Below are positions 1 to 9,017 of a DNA stretch of 64,000 bases, one piece after another. The notes under the pieces were generated by a model that saw nothing but the letters and a program-made list of their open reading frames with translations, made no database searches and was not told where the DNA came from. The stretch is from Mucilaginibacter phenanthrenivorans (lineage in GTDB: Bacteria > Bacteroidota > Bacteroidia > Sphingobacteriales > Sphingobacteriaceae): NCBI RefSeq assembly GCF_024721155.1, contig NZ_JAHVAP010000007.1, forward strand, positions 62,001 to 126,000, written 5' to 3'. Every line of letters starts with the position of its first letter. Position 1 is the first letter of the stretch. The translations under genes were made by a program, and so were the position numbers.

Positions 1-7
1 TATCGTA

Positions 8-124
8 GAGACGCAATATTTTGCGTCTCCCGCTGAAAAGACGGTCATTATTTAAATTCTGCAAACTATCGTCCACGCAAATCTACAATGCCAGTTGCAT
101 AGGAGACGCAAACTATTGCGTCTC
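8..124. repeat. Pair of GAGACGCAA palindromes
   Basis: Two copies of the same inverted repeat, GAGACGCAA-4 nt-TTGCGTCTC, lie at 8-29 and 103-124, separated by 73 bp. Arms are perfect in both; only the 4-nt loops differ (TATT and ACTA). They sit downstream of the MocR gene. No T-tract follows, so a plain intrinsic terminator is less likely than a dispersed REP-like element. Whether they recur elsewhere in the genome cannot be seen here. Confidence 0.75.
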
Positions 125-143
125 AACGACCTTTCTTCCATGT

Positions 144-1634
144 TTAAGCAGAGGTCAGCGCAGTGATCGCATTTTTTAAGATCTCAACCGCCTGCTCAAG
201 CTCCTTTGGATTTAATGATGCAAAGCCAACCCTGATACCAATATTCTGATAATCCGGATCATGAAAATAACCCCTGCCATCACTGATGTTCAGGCCCATG
301 GTTGCTGCTTTCGCAGATACTTCATGTGGTTTAAGTCCGTTCAGATATTCCATCCATATAGCAAAACCACCGTCCGGGATTTTAAAACGAACATATCCGT
401 CCAGTTTTTCATGTAACAGGCTGCATAGTATGTCCCGTCGTTCGTGACAAGTTTTATTCGCCTTTTTAAGGTGCCGGCTTATATCGCCGTTTTTTAACAG
501 GTTAGCCATCGCCTCCTCCAAAAGCTGCTCGCCTTGCCGGTCGATAAGCTTGCGGAACCGCGTGGCCTGTTTAATGAAATTTTGCGGGGCTATCATAAAC
601 CCTATCCGAATACCCGGCGCTATGGTTTTTGAAAAAGATCCAACATAAATTACTGAGCCATAATAGTCAACACTGGCCAATGGCAGGATAGGGCTGCTGG
701 CGTAATGAAAATCGTAATCATAATCATCCTCAATTATGGCGAATTTATACGTCCGCGCCAATTCCAACAACTGCATCCGGCGCTCGGCGCTTAAGGTTAC
801 TGTTGTGGGGCTGTGGTGGTGGGGGATCACATAAACCAGTTTTACCTTCTTCTTTTTACAGATAGCTTCAATGGCATCTACAACTATCCCGTGTTCATCA
901 ACGGGCACCAGCATTAATTTAGCGCCCGTTTGTTCAAAAACTTCGTTTGCACCATCGTAGCCTGGGTCGCCTGCGATGGCAACATCGTTTTTTGTAAGCA
1001 ATACTTTTGCAGTGAGATAGAGCGCCATTTGCACTCCCTTCGTTATCAGGATGTTTTCAGGCTGAACCTGCAGGCCGCGGGTTTCGCCAAAAAAACGGGC
1101 TAGTTCATTCCTTAAATTTTCTGATCCCTGCTCAGGCCCGTACATCAAATATTTTGAAGTAAACTGGTACCCTGCAAACCGCCTGTATTCCCTCACCATC
1201 AAGTCGACTGGGGCAAGGCGTGTATCAGGGAAGCCGTCATTTAACACTAAATTGTTTTCCGGTTTCTTTGCGGACGGTGTGGGTAAAGGAAACTTCTCGG
1301 CGGCTACATCAAAAAAAGTCTTTTCCGGGTAAACATATTGCTGCGTAATTGTCGCTATTTTTCTTGGCGCTACATCGGGCAGGTTTTTGGCTACAAAAAG
1401 GCCTTTGCGCGGGTAAGCATCAACCCAGCTTTGCGCATACAATTCGTCGTATGCCGCTACCACCGTCTTGCGGTGAACCTTCAGATCAGCAGCCAATGCC
1501 CTGCTTGATGGCAAGGCAGACGTTGGCTTTAAAGTTCCCCTGCGAATATGGCTGATAATACCATTCGCTATTTGCAAATAAACAGGGATTTGCGAGCTTT
1601 TATCAATTACTACCAGGCCATTCGGAAATTGCAT
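144..1634 (-). CDS. MocR/PdxR-type GntR regulator with aminotransferase domain
   Basis: A 496-residue transcription factor with a GntR winged helix at about residues 15-85 (PSSRALAADLKVHRKTV is the recognition part) joined to a fold-type I aminotransferase domain from about 130 to the end. The SFSK motif gives K336 as the expected PLP-binding lysine, and the EDDYDYDF segment near 302 carries the aspartate that would contact the pyridine nitrogen. Length is normal for the MocR family. These proteins sense PLP or amino compounds and usually control the divergent gene, here the DoxX/EamA pair. The effector cannot be read from sequence. Family certain; target inferred. Confidence 0.9.
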   Translation of the reverse strand: MQFPNGLVVIDKSSQIPVYLQIANGIISHIRRGTLKPTSALPSSRALAADLKVHRKTVVAAYDELYAQSWVDAYPRKGLFVAKNLPDVAPRKIATITQQYVYPEKTFFDVAAEKFPLPTPSAKKPENNLVLNDGFPDTRLAPVDLMVREYRRFAGYQFTSKYLMYGPEQGSENLRNELARFFGETRGLQVQPENILITKGVQMALYLTAKVLLTKNDVAIAGDPGYDGANEVFEQTGAKLMLVPVDEHGIVVDAIEAICKKKKVKLVYVIPHHHSPTTVTLSAERRMQLLELARTYKFAIIEDDYDYDFHYASSPILPLASVDYYGSVIYVGSFSKTIAPGIRIGFMIAPQNFIKQATRFRKLIDRQGEQLLEEAMANLLKNGDISRHLKKANKTCHERRDILCSLLHEKLDGYVRFKIPDGGFAIWMEYLNGLKPHEVSAKAATMGLNISDGRGYFHDPDYQNIGIRVGFASLNPKELEQAVEILKNAITALTSA

Positions 1635-1635
1635 A

Positions 1636-1700
1636 TCTGGACTACCTTGTTTGTGTTTTCTGGACTATAAAGATAGGCCAATTGCAATGTAAATTTACAT
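1636..1700. promoter_or_regulatory. Candidate MocR operator between divergent genes
   Basis: The 82-bp gap between the MocR and DoxX starts holds a perfect direct repeat TCTGGACTA at 1636-1644 and 1659-1667 (23 bp apart), and a perfect 14-bp palindrome ATGTAAATTTACAT at 1687-1700. CTGG-type direct repeats are the kind of site reported for several MocR regulators such as PdxR and TauR. Assignment to this protein is inference. Confidence 0.5.
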
Positions 1701-1716
1701 CAGCAAAGAAAATATT

Positions 1717-2172
1717 ATGCAAGTCATCAAAAATCAAATATTCGCTTCTATCTACCTTCGCGCAGGGTTAGCCTGCAGCTACCTATGGGAGGTGGCCGAC
1801 AGGCTCGGCATCCTCGGCGCTCACGGGCAACCACACGTTGGCTGGGGCGATTGGTCGCACTTTATGGATTATGCAAGGCAAACAATGGCTTTTATGCCGC
1901 AGTCCATCATTCCTGTTTTTGGCGTAATAGCCACAATTTGCGAGGGCTTGTTTGGACTACTGCTTTTAGCCGGATTGTTTACCCGTTATGCCGCAATAGG
2001 CAGCGCTTTATTAAGCCTTGCATTCGGCATCTCTATGGCAATCTCATTCGGTATCGAGTCGCCGCTGGGCTATTCAGTTTTTACGGTAAGTGCAGCAAGC
2101 CTGCTGCTGGCGTCGCTGCCAAATTACAAATGGAGTATCGATTCACTATTAAATAAAAATCAAATATCATGA
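1717..2172 (+). CDS. DoxX family membrane protein
   Basis: A 151-residue protein with four predicted membrane helices, typical of the DoxX/DoxD family: a first helix near residues 10-28, then hydrophobic stretches around 65-85, 90-112 and 115-135. DoxX proteins are small inner-membrane proteins often linked to redox or thiol stress, but no activity can be assigned. The ATG at 1717 is the first good start. The gene overlaps the next one by 4 bp (ATGA), so the two are probably translationally coupled and share the promoter facing away from the MocR gene. Confidence 0.8.
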   Translation: MQVIKNQIFASIYLRAGLACSYLWEVADRLGILGAHGQPHVGWGDWSHFMDYARQTMAFMPQSIIPVFGVIATICEGLFGLLLLAGLFTRYAAIGSALLSLAFGISMAISFGIESPLGYSVFTVSAASLLLASLPNYKWSIDSLLNKNQIS

Positions 2173-3176
2173 TAACAAGTAATCAACAAAAAGCGCCTGC
2201 ATTGTTAGTCTTAATTGCATTTGCTATAGTTTACGTAGTATGGGGCTCTACCTACTTTTTTATAGGGATGGCGGTACACGGCTTTCCTCCAATGCTGTTG
2301 GGCGCAATTCGTTATACAACAGCCGGGCTATTATTATTAGCCTGGAGTGCCTTCAAGGGCGATAGGATCTGGACAAAAAAGGATATTATCAATTCTGGAA
2401 TCAGCGGTTTGCTTACTCTGTTTGTAGCCACCGGGATAGTTTTTTGGGTTGAGCGGACAATGCCCAGCGCTATGGTAGCCATTATGGTATCGGCAAACCC
2501 AATTTGGTTTGTGGTGCTTGATAAGGGAAATTATCGCGCAAATTTCAAGAACAAATACGTCATTTCCGGACTCATTATCGGCTTCGCAGGAGTAATCTTG
2601 CTATTTAGCGAACAACTTAGTAAAGTACTGTCCGGTAGCCATAATTCATCAAATTTACTGGGAATAATATTATTGGTTGCCGGGCCAATTGCATGGTCGG
2701 CCGGTTCATTATATTCAAAAAAGAAGGGCAGCAGCGGCCCTGCCCGCTTAAATACGGCATGGCAAATGACTATTGCCGGGCTTGCCTTTTTACCAGCAGC
2801 GGCTATCAACAAGGAATTTAGCAGTTTCAATATTCACCAGGTACCTGTGTCGGCATGGATGGCACTGGTATATTTAATAATTTTTGGTTCGATAGCTGCG
2901 TTCGGTGCATACGTTTGGCTGCTGCAGGTGCGCCCTGCTACCCAGGTAAGCACGCACTCTTACGTAAACCCGGTTATTGCTGTACTATTGGGTGTGATGT
3001 TTGCAGGCGAGCACATTTCGGGCTTACAGATCGTCGGCCTGGCAGTTATCCTGTTCAGTGTATTGCTGATCAATCTTGATAAATACCGCAAGGCATTAAA
3101 GGAAAAGCAACAAGTGAAACCTGTTATTAAAATTGCCGAATTGCCTGTAAAATGTAAGGTTTTGGAGGCTTGTTAA
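2169..3176 (+). CDS. EamA/DMT-family transporter
   Basis: A 335-residue protein with about ten membrane helices in two EamA repeats (roughly residues 12-145 and 160-310). It shows the family features VVWGSTYFFIG at the N-terminus and a C-terminal repeat containing PVIAVLLGVMFAGEH. Family members are drug/metabolite exporters, often of amino acids or vitamins; the substrate is unknown. It overlaps the DoxX gene by 4 bp and is probably under MocR control. MocR-EamA pairings are common, which fits export or import of an amino compound or B6 vitamer (inference). Confidence 0.85.
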   Translation: MITSNQQKAPALLVLIAFAIVYVVWGSTYFFIGMAVHGFPPMLLGAIRYTTAGLLLLAWSAFKGDRIWTKKDIINSGISGLLTLFVATGIVFWVERTMPSAMVAIMVSANPIWFVVLDKGNYRANFKNKYVISGLIIGFAGVILLFSEQLSKVLSGSHNSSNLLGIILLVAGPIAWSAGSLYSKKKGSSGPARLNTAWQMTIAGLAFLPAAAINKEFSSFNIHQVPVSAWMALVYLIIFGSIAAFGAYVWLLQVRPATQVSTHSYVNPVIAVLLGVMFAGEHISGLQIVGLAVILFSVLLINLDKYRKALKEKQQVKPVIKIAELPVKCKVLEAC

Positions 3177-3193
3177 AAAACCGGATTTTATTC

Positions 3194-3225
3194 AAAAACC
3201 TTGCTCAAAGCGGAGCCAGGTTTTT
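3194..3225. terminator. Bidirectional terminator between convergent genes
   Basis: The arm AAAAACCT (3194-3201) pairs with AGGTTTTT (3218-3225), extended inside by GCTC/GAGC (3203-3206/3213-3216) after one mismatch. Poly-A on one side and poly-T on the other suit both the EamA gene (plus) and the erythromycin-esterase-like gene (minus). Confidence 0.75.
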
Positions 3226-3237
3226 GTGTATTTAATA

Positions 3238-4548
3238 TTATTTTAAAGGCGTAGCTGCATGTGTATCCTTTATAAATAAATAGGCATCATACATTTCATT
3301 CATGTTCACAGCATCGTATGATTTTTCACCGCTATCTGGTCCGTATCCTATAAAACGCATTTGTTTGGTTGTCCCACCGGGATTAAACGCTGCCGGATCA
3401 AAATAGAAAGCCTTTCCTGTCATTCCGTTTAACAACTCATCCCACGACCCTTTAACCGGGATTGCCAGTGGATATGCGTTCATCGGGTTGGTATATGTAT
3501 CCCTTGGCTCGGTTGTAGCCGCGAATGTTCCGCTTGCTGTACCCGTGCCTAGTGCGAAATAATCATTGGGGAACATTTTCAGGAGTTTACCGCCGGTTCC
3601 GCCAACCTCATCGTTGTAAATTCCCTTTTTCGCCAGGTGCACATCATGCGCCCAGATGATCATTTTTGCACCCGGCTCCTTCATAATTAATGATGTGTTG
3701 TACGCCATGATACTATCCCGCGATGCAGCTGGTAACAGCATAAACTCGTCATAAAAAGGCGAAAATGCCTGCATTATGTTCAATAAAGCTAAATGGCAAT
3801 CGGCCTTGGTTTTTGCGGGCAGGTTTGAGGCTGCCACTTGTTTGTCCAGTTTATCAGTGGCCTTATAGCCGTAAAAACTGCTCTTATCTGTCGCCTGGAA
3901 ATCAAATTTCGAATCCTTTTTATTCGTTTCCTGCCAGCTTTGGTCCTGGTAGGCAGCAGCTTTGGCAATAACGGCAAGCGAATCTGCAAAATTGGCGGCA
4001 GGAGTGTTCGCAATTAACTGTTTAAAAACTTCAATATCAGGCATTATAAAAACATAATCAATGCCGTTGATAGTTATCTTTTTAGCATGGGTGCTGTTAT
4101 ATTCCTTCACCCAGGTAAGCAACTCCCTGGTTTCGGTATTTTGCCAAATGCTGAGCATGTGTTTTTTCATCAGGCTGTCGAGGTTCGCGGTTGTATTGAG
4201 CTTGCTGTTTAACAGCCAGCCATCACTGTAGTCATTTTCAAAAGCGATGTGGTTAAAGCCCTTTTCCTCCACAAGGATCCGGCTGATCCAGTAGCGCAGT
4301 TTATAAAACTCTGCCGTTCCGTGGGTGCCTTCGCCCAAACCGATGATCTGTTTGGTGCCCATTTTTTCGATCAACGGTTTAATTGATTTTTTAAAAGCTT
4401 CGTAGCTTTCCATCGATACCGCTTTTGCAGCACTTTGGTTAATAGTTAAATTATTAGGTTGTTCAGCTTTTGGCTGCGCCGATGCTTTTTTGTTTGCCGA
4501 GAATAATAGTAGCGTAGTTGCGATCAGTGTTACCAGGATGTTTTTCAT
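3238..4548 (-). CDS. Secreted erythromycin esterase-like protein
   Basis: A 436-residue protein with an N-terminal signal peptide ending near residue 25 (KKASAQ). The mature part matches the erythromycin esterase/succinoglycan-biosynthesis esterase family (PF05139 type). LGEGTHG at 71-77 gives the conserved Glu73 and His76, IAFEND near 102-106 gives a second conserved Glu, and WAHDVHLAK near 300 gives the C-terminal His motif. Ere enzymes hydrolyse macrolide lactones, but most secreted Bacteroidota homologues are uncharacterised, so resistance should not be assumed. The gene stands alone, convergent with EamA and divergent from the sensor kinase gene at 4724. Confidence 0.8.
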   Translation of the reverse strand: MKNILVTLIATTLLLFSANKKASAQPKAEQPNNLTINQSAAKAVSMESYEAFKKSIKPLIEKMGTKQIIGLGEGTHGTAEFYKLRYWISRILVEEKGFNHIAFENDYSDGWLLNSKLNTTANLDSLMKKHMLSIWQNTETRELLTWVKEYNSTHAKKITINGIDYVFIMPDIEVFKQLIANTPAANFADSLAVIAKAAAYQDQSWQETNKKDSKFDFQATDKSSFYGYKATDKLDKQVAASNLPAKTKADCHLALLNIMQAFSPFYDEFMLLPAASRDSIMAYNTSLIMKEPGAKMIIWAHDVHLAKKGIYNDEVGGTGGKLLKMFPNDYFALGTGTASGTFAATTEPRDTYTNPMNAYPLAIPVKGSWDELLNGMTGKAFYFDPAAFNPGGTTKQMRFIGYGPDSGEKSYDAVNMNEMYDAYLFIKDTHAATPLK

Positions 4549-4723
4549 TTCTTTAATTGTTTATGCTGCAAATCAACATCGAAAAATGATTGGCCTTATT
4601 TGTTATTCGACGGGATAGAGGATTTGCACCACCGGAAAAATCGTGTCGTTTTTCGTCGCGCAAAATGTGGGTTTAGTCGAAAATGCAGTTCATAAACCCG
4701 ATAAATAGCCGCACATTAGCATC

Positions 4724-5782
4724 GTGACTAAGAAAAAGACCATAACATTCCCTATCGCATTTGAGGTGCTCATCTGGCTCTTATATGTATGCTTGTATAA
4801 GTACTCTTACTATTTAGACCAGGCACACCTACCAATTCTGCGGGACAGTAATTTTCCTTACCTGCAGGTTTGCCTTTATAGTATCTGCTCCACTTTATAC
4901 CTGATCCCATATTATCGCTGGGCGGTTCCTAAGCTATTGCACCTTAAAAGGTACTGGCTGCTGTTTGGGGCAACAGTGCTGGTGTTTATTTTCCTTATGC
5001 CAATTAACGACGTTGCCTGGGGATGGATCTTCGCTAAATGCACAAACGGCTTAACAGTACACAGGTTTTTTGTGATACAATCAAGCTGGTTTGGACCCGA
5101 TCTCAACCTGATGTTTACCGACCTGCTGGCTTTTTTCTGTATTGCGTTTGCCAGGTTCTCTTATCAAAATGAGCAGCTCCGCCATCAAATGGAAACGGAT
5201 AACCTGCAATTGCAGCTCGGCATGTTAAAGGCACAATTGCAACCTCATTTTTTGTTTAATACCCTAAACGGGTTATATGGGATGAGTCTCACTGAATCGA
5301 AGGACACGCCGCGTTTTATCCTGCTGCTGTCGCAAATGATGCAGTATATTTTGTACGATTGCGATACTGAAACGGTAAACTTACAGGACGAAATGACTTT
5401 TTTAAAGGGATATTTTGAACTGGAACAAAAGAAGTTCCCCAAATCAAAAATAATTTTGGACGTGCCTGAACTGATCCCGGATGTTAACGTTCCTCCGCTA
5501 CTGTTTTTACCATTGGTGGAAAATAGCTTTAAACATGGCAAGCACAAACTGGAAGATACGGCAGGGGTAGAGGCAAGGCTAACTGTATCCGATAAAGAGA
5601 TCCGGTTTATCATCAGCAATGATGTTTATGAACAGTCTGTGCCAGCGGCTAAACCGGCAAGCGGCGGCATTGGTCTCATCAACATAAAAAAACGATTGGA
5701 ATTATATTACCGTGGCCGGTACGAACTTTCGCTTGATCAAAAAGACAATCAGTATATTGCTACACTAATAATTAAGCTGTAA
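4724..5782 (+). CDS. LytS/YehU-type sensor histidine kinase
   Basis: A 352-residue inner-membrane kinase. About four membrane helices occupy residues 10-150, followed by the His_kinase domain with the H-box QPHFLFNTLNGLYG (H175) and a degenerate HATPase_c domain (PLVENSFKHG N-box, GGIGLINIKKRLELYY). It has no recognisable periplasmic sensor domain. The start is GTG at 4724; no nearby ATG gives the first helix. One base separates its stop from the following response regulator, so the two form an operon. The signal is unknown. Confidence 0.9.
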   Translation: MTKKKTITFPIAFEVLIWLLYVCLYKYSYYLDQAHLPILRDSNFPYLQVCLYSICSTLYLIPYYRWAVPKLLHLKRYWLLFGATVLVFIFLMPINDVAWGWIFAKCTNGLTVHRFFVIQSSWFGPDLNLMFTDLLAFFCIAFARFSYQNEQLRHQMETDNLQLQLGMLKAQLQPHFLFNTLNGLYGMSLTESKDTPRFILLLSQMMQYILYDCDTETVNLQDEMTFLKGYFELEQKKFPKSKIILDVPELIPDVNVPPLLFLPLVENSFKHGKHKLEDTAGVEARLTVSDKEIRFIISNDVYEQSVPAAKPASGGIGLINIKKRLELYYRGRYELSLDQKDNQYIATLIIKL

Positions 5783-5783
5783 A

Positions 5784-6464
5784 ATGAAGTGTGTAATTGT
5801 TGACGACGAGCCCTTGGCGCACCAGGTTTTGGAGCATTACATAGCCCAAACGCCGGGCCTGCAGCATGCCGCTTCATTCCGTAATGCGTTTGACGCCTTT
5901 GAATACCTGGGTAAAAATAATATCGATCTGCTGTTTTTAGATATTGAGATGCCTTTGGTGAACGGCATTAACTTTTTAAAGGCGCTGCCAAATCCACCAA
6001 AAACCATCTTTACAACTGCCTATAAACAATATGCCTACGAGGGTTTTGAATTAGATGCGGTAGATTATTTACTAAAACCATTCGCGTACGAGCGTTTTGT
6101 AAAAGCTATTCAAAAAGCAAAAACTGATGCAGAGCCAGCACCCGAAAGTTCAGCAAGCACGCTTACTATAAAAGATAAACAAGGCTTGCTGGTACTCAAA
6201 CAGCAGGAGATAATGTATGTTGAGGGATGCCGGGATTATGTTAAAATCATTACTGCGCAGCAAACGCATATCATTTACCATACGTTAAAGGGTATTCTTG
6301 AAAAGCTTAATCCGGAGATTTTTGTGCAAAGCCATCGTTCGTATATTGTAAACAAAGCTTTCATTAATAGGATTGTTCAGGACAATATCATCCTGCAAAA
6401 TCAATCGTTTATTCCGGTTGGGCAGCTTTATAAGAAAGGGTTATTGCAGCAGATCAATGGCTAA
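5784..6464 (+). CDS. LytTR-family response regulator
   Basis: A 226-residue response regulator with an N-terminal receiver (acidic pocket DDEP at 7-10, phosphoacceptor D53 in FLDIEMP, switch lysine in LLKPF near 105) and a C-terminal LytTR DNA-binding domain (about 120-226; FVQSHRSYIVNKAFI and PVGQLYKKGL are typical). It is the partner of the kinase immediately upstream. Its targets cannot be identified; the nearest gene, on the opposite strand, begins 5 bp after its stop. Confidence 0.92.
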   Translation: MKCVIVDDEPLAHQVLEHYIAQTPGLQHAASFRNAFDAFEYLGKNNIDLLFLDIEMPLVNGINFLKALPNPPKTIFTTAYKQYAYEGFELDAVDYLLKPFAYERFVKAIQKAKTDAEPAPESSASTLTIKDKQGLLVLKQQEIMYVEGCRDYVKIITAQQTHIIYHTLKGILEKLNPEIFVQSHRSYIVNKAFINRIVQDNIILQNQSFIPVGQLYKKGLLQQING

Positions 6465-6469
6465 CTAAG

Positions 6470-6949
6470 TTAATGCTTCACCTTGTTGTATGCCTGGTAA
6501 ACGGTTGTATAACCCGCTGTTTCGTCCGTTTGCTCGCGACCCGTTTTTGTATTTAACTTCAGCGGTTTCTGCATCAGTTCACCATTTTTCAAAACAAATT
6601 TCAGGTTCAGGGTATCCTTCATGCCTTCCTGCATAAAGCTCCAAACAGCGTTTATAGTATCGCCTTTAACTATTCCATCAAGCGTTCCCTTCCTGCTGTC
6701 CTTTTGATAAGGCAGCCAGTTCATAATCCCGGTAACTTTGGTGTCCTTAGTTACAAGTTCTATACTGGTAGTGTCTTTTCCCTCGGTTTTCAAAAAGCAC
6801 AACGAACTCACGGCCGGTGCTGTCGTAGTAATTTTGCCGGTGTCGGCAGCATGTGCATCCGAAGAATCCTTATTAGCAGCTTTATTGTTATTTGACGAGC
6901 AAGACGCGATGAATATTGACGCAATGCAAAACTGGGTTAAATACTTCAT
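6470..6949 (-). CDS. Small lipoprotein of unknown function
   Basis: A 159-residue protein with a lipoprotein signal (lipobox IASC, Cys17) and a short Ser/Asn/Ala/Asp-rich linker, followed by a small beta-rich domain (about 45-159). I do not recognise the family. It lies 41 bp downstream of the M56-peptidase gene on the same strand and could be the last gene of a BlaI-BlaR1-lipoprotein unit. Its stop nearly touches the LytTR gene stop (convergent, 5 bp). Function unknown. Confidence 0.7.
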   Translation of the reverse strand: MKYLTQFCIASIFIASCSSNNNKAANKDSSDAHAADTGKITTTAPAVSSLCFLKTEGKDTTSIELVTKDTKVTGIMNWLPYQKDSRKGTLDGIVKGDTINAVWSFMQEGMKDTLNLKFVLKNGELMQKPLKLNTKTGREQTDETAGYTTVYQAYNKVKH

Positions 6950-6990
6950 AAGGATATGACAGTTTTAAACCGCAAAAGTTTTACACCACC

Positions 6991-8643
6991 TTAAATGGCG
7001 GTGTAAAACTTGTTAAATAGATCGGGATTTTTAACGCCGTATTCCTTACTGTTTTTGGAGAGCGACACCCAGTCGTTAATTTTATAGGCCTTGGATCCGG
7101 TTTTAACTTCGTGTACAAAACGGAGCGTGATATGATCGCCCCATTCGATGCTGTTTAAATCCGGGGCATCTGATTTAAAGCTTAGGTTAAATTTGTAGCC
7201 GTTTACAGTTTCAAACAGCGCTGTTTTCCATTTTCCGTCCGGGTACTTTACAATATTACTAACTTGTCCTTCCGCAAAGCGGACCTTGTTTGCTTCATAT
7301 AAAAAAGGGTAATTGGGTAATTTATCAGCCTCGGCCAATTGAAAGATCTTTACATTATCCTTCAGGATATAGGCAGGGCTAACCATTACCGGCTGCTCTA
7401 CATTAAAACCACCCGTAAACATCCGCATAGTGATCTTATCACCCGGCTTCAGTAACCCGTTCAACTGTTTTTCCTGTCCGTACATCGAGCGGAGCTGGTA
7501 ATTGTAATTGTCGTACGTGAAGTTAAATCCGGCTTGTTTACCGGTTTTTTTATCCTTTATGATACCACTTATGGTAATTGTGACTTCTTTGTGCCAAATG
7601 TTTTTTATTGCTTTTTCCTTGATTTTAAAATCGTCCGTTAAGCGGTAGGCTTTAAATTTCTCCTGCTCTGTCAGCTCGTTTTTACTAAGCTTTGTTTTTT
7701 TACGATAATCCTTCATCGTATCCGGCAGCTGGCGCGAAAAGGAATTCTTTATTACATTAATACTTTTTAGCTTGCTGAATGCAAGGCAGCTTATCAATAC
7801 CACGGGTACAATAAGCACGTAAATTGCTTTTTTCATATTTGCTGAAGGTTTATTAAATAACATGTTGATACGTTTTTTGAGCGGCGCCTTGCTGAAGTTA
7901 TTGCAGAGCATTCCCTGCCCCGAAACTGCAAGCTGAAGCAACAAGTTGGCGTAACTGTTTTTATTGGTAGATGACGCCATTTTTCTATCCACCTCAAACT
8001 CATGATTTGCCTCAATTGCCTTTACGTAGAAATAGATGAACGGGTTAAACCACAGTATAATTTGAGCCAGCTTCACCAGGATACGGTCTATCGAATGATA
8101 TAATTTAACGTGCATCAACTCATGGTCGATCACCTGTTGCTTTTCATCCGCAGATAATTCGTCGTCATTTAAAAATATGTAGTTCAGGAACGAGCCATTA
8201 TTTACCGTTTTCTTGCTTTTCAGAATGATAGCATCTTCAAGTTTTACACTTGTGCTGCTTTTTAACCGCCTTGCAAAAAGCAGGAGCGTAATCAACAAAT
8301 GACAGATCAATCCGATCACTGCTAAAACATAAGTTACTTTCAGTATCAAAAGCCAGTTTATGTTGTGTGATACGATGGTTGTAGATTTTGCTGCATGTAA
8401 AAGCACAGGCGATGAATATTGAAGCGTATTGATATAAACCACCTGTTGTATCACCGGGATGTATTTTTCCTGCGGGTCCAACGGCATCCGGAGAATTGGG
8501 ATAATAAAGCTCAATACAATGGTAGCCACGAAATACCATCGGTTAGCTGTAAAAAAAGTAAGCCTGCTTAACACCATGTAGTAGAACAGGAAAAACACGC
8601 AGGTACAGGCCGAAACCTGCAGAAGGTAAACGATGCTGCTCAT
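6991..8643 (-). CDS. BlaR1/MecR1-like M56 metallopeptidase
   Basis: A 550-residue membrane protein. The N-terminal ~290 residues hold four hydrophobic segments and an M56 gluzincin domain with zinc motif HELMH (174-178) and the downstream EANHEFEVDRK segment carrying the third ligand. A membrane helix near 270-290 is followed by about 250 residues that do not look like a penicillin-binding sensor (no SxxK/KTG set) and that I do not recognise; this part should be outside the inner membrane. By analogy, activation cleaves the BlaI-type repressor encoded 2 bp upstream. Signal unknown. Confidence 0.85.
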   Translation of the reverse strand: MSSIVYLLQVSACTCVFFLFYYMVLSRLTFFTANRWYFVATIVLSFIIPILRMPLDPQEKYIPVIQQVVYINTLQYSSPVLLHAAKSTTIVSHNINWLLILKVTYVLAVIGLICHLLITLLLFARRLKSSTSVKLEDAIILKSKKTVNNGSFLNYIFLNDDELSADEKQQVIDHELMHVKLYHSIDRILVKLAQIILWFNPFIYFYVKAIEANHEFEVDRKMASSTNKNSYANLLLQLAVSGQGMLCNNFSKAPLKKRINMLFNKPSANMKKAIYVLIVPVVLISCLAFSKLKSINVIKNSFSRQLPDTMKDYRKKTKLSKNELTEQEKFKAYRLTDDFKIKEKAIKNIWHKEVTITISGIIKDKKTGKQAGFNFTYDNYNYQLRSMYGQEKQLNGLLKPGDKITMRMFTGGFNVEQPVMVSPAYILKDNVKIFQLAEADKLPNYPFLYEANKVRFAEGQVSNIVKYPDGKWKTALFETVNGYKFNLSFKSDAPDLNSIEWGDHITLRFVHEVKTGSKAYKINDWVSLSKNSKEYGVKNPDLFNKFYTAI

Positions 8644-8645
8644 TG

Positions 8646-9008
8646 TTATTTATTTTGATTGATAATTTCTCTTAACTTTTTTATTTCATCAGCGCTTAGC
8701 TGTTCTTCCTTTATCATAAAGGAGAAAAGGCTTTCGGCTGAATTATCAAAGTATCCTTCAAAAAACCTCGAAAATGATGCTTTGCGATAGGCTGCTTTTG
8801 AAATGGCGGGAAAGTATTCATAGGTTTTCCCATAGGCCTTATAGCCAACATATCCCTTTTTCTCCAGCAGCCTAACCACCGACGAAATGGTATTGTAGGG
8901 CGGTTTAGGATCATCCGGCAGGGCCTCAATAATATCTTTAACAAAACACTTTTTCAGGTTCCAGATCACCTGCATTACGCGTTCTTCTGTTTTTGTTAAT
9001 TCTTCCAT
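8646..9008 (-). CDS. BlaI/MecI/CopY-family repressor
   Basis: A roughly 120-residue winged-helix repressor (LTKTEERVMQVIWNLKKCFVKDIIEALP, NTISSVVRLLEKKGYVGYKAYGKTYEYFP), the hallmark of the BlaI family. I chose the ATG at 9008; a TTG two codons earlier would also be in frame. It is followed 2 bp later by the M56 sensor gene, the usual signalling pair. Two copies of a 19-bp repeat directly upstream are likely its operators. Confidence 0.9.
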   Translation of the reverse strand: MEELTKTEERVMQVIWNLKKCFVKDIIEALPDDPKPPYNTISSVVRLLEKKGYVGYKAYGKTYEYFPAISKAAYRKASFSRFFEGYFDNSAESLFSFMIKEEQLSADEIKKLREIINQNK

Positions 9009-9017
9009 ACTCAAATG

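Noticed and set aside
1349..1555. 68-codon plus-strand frame inside the MocR gene, and similar frames inside other genes
   Set aside because: They lie wholly within strong coding genes in other frames, with no motifs; shadows of real coding sequence.
3238..4548. Macrolide resistance gene
   Set aside because: The protein has the erythromycin esterase fold motifs, but it is secreted and lacks a resistance context; family membership alone does not show macrolide hydrolysis.
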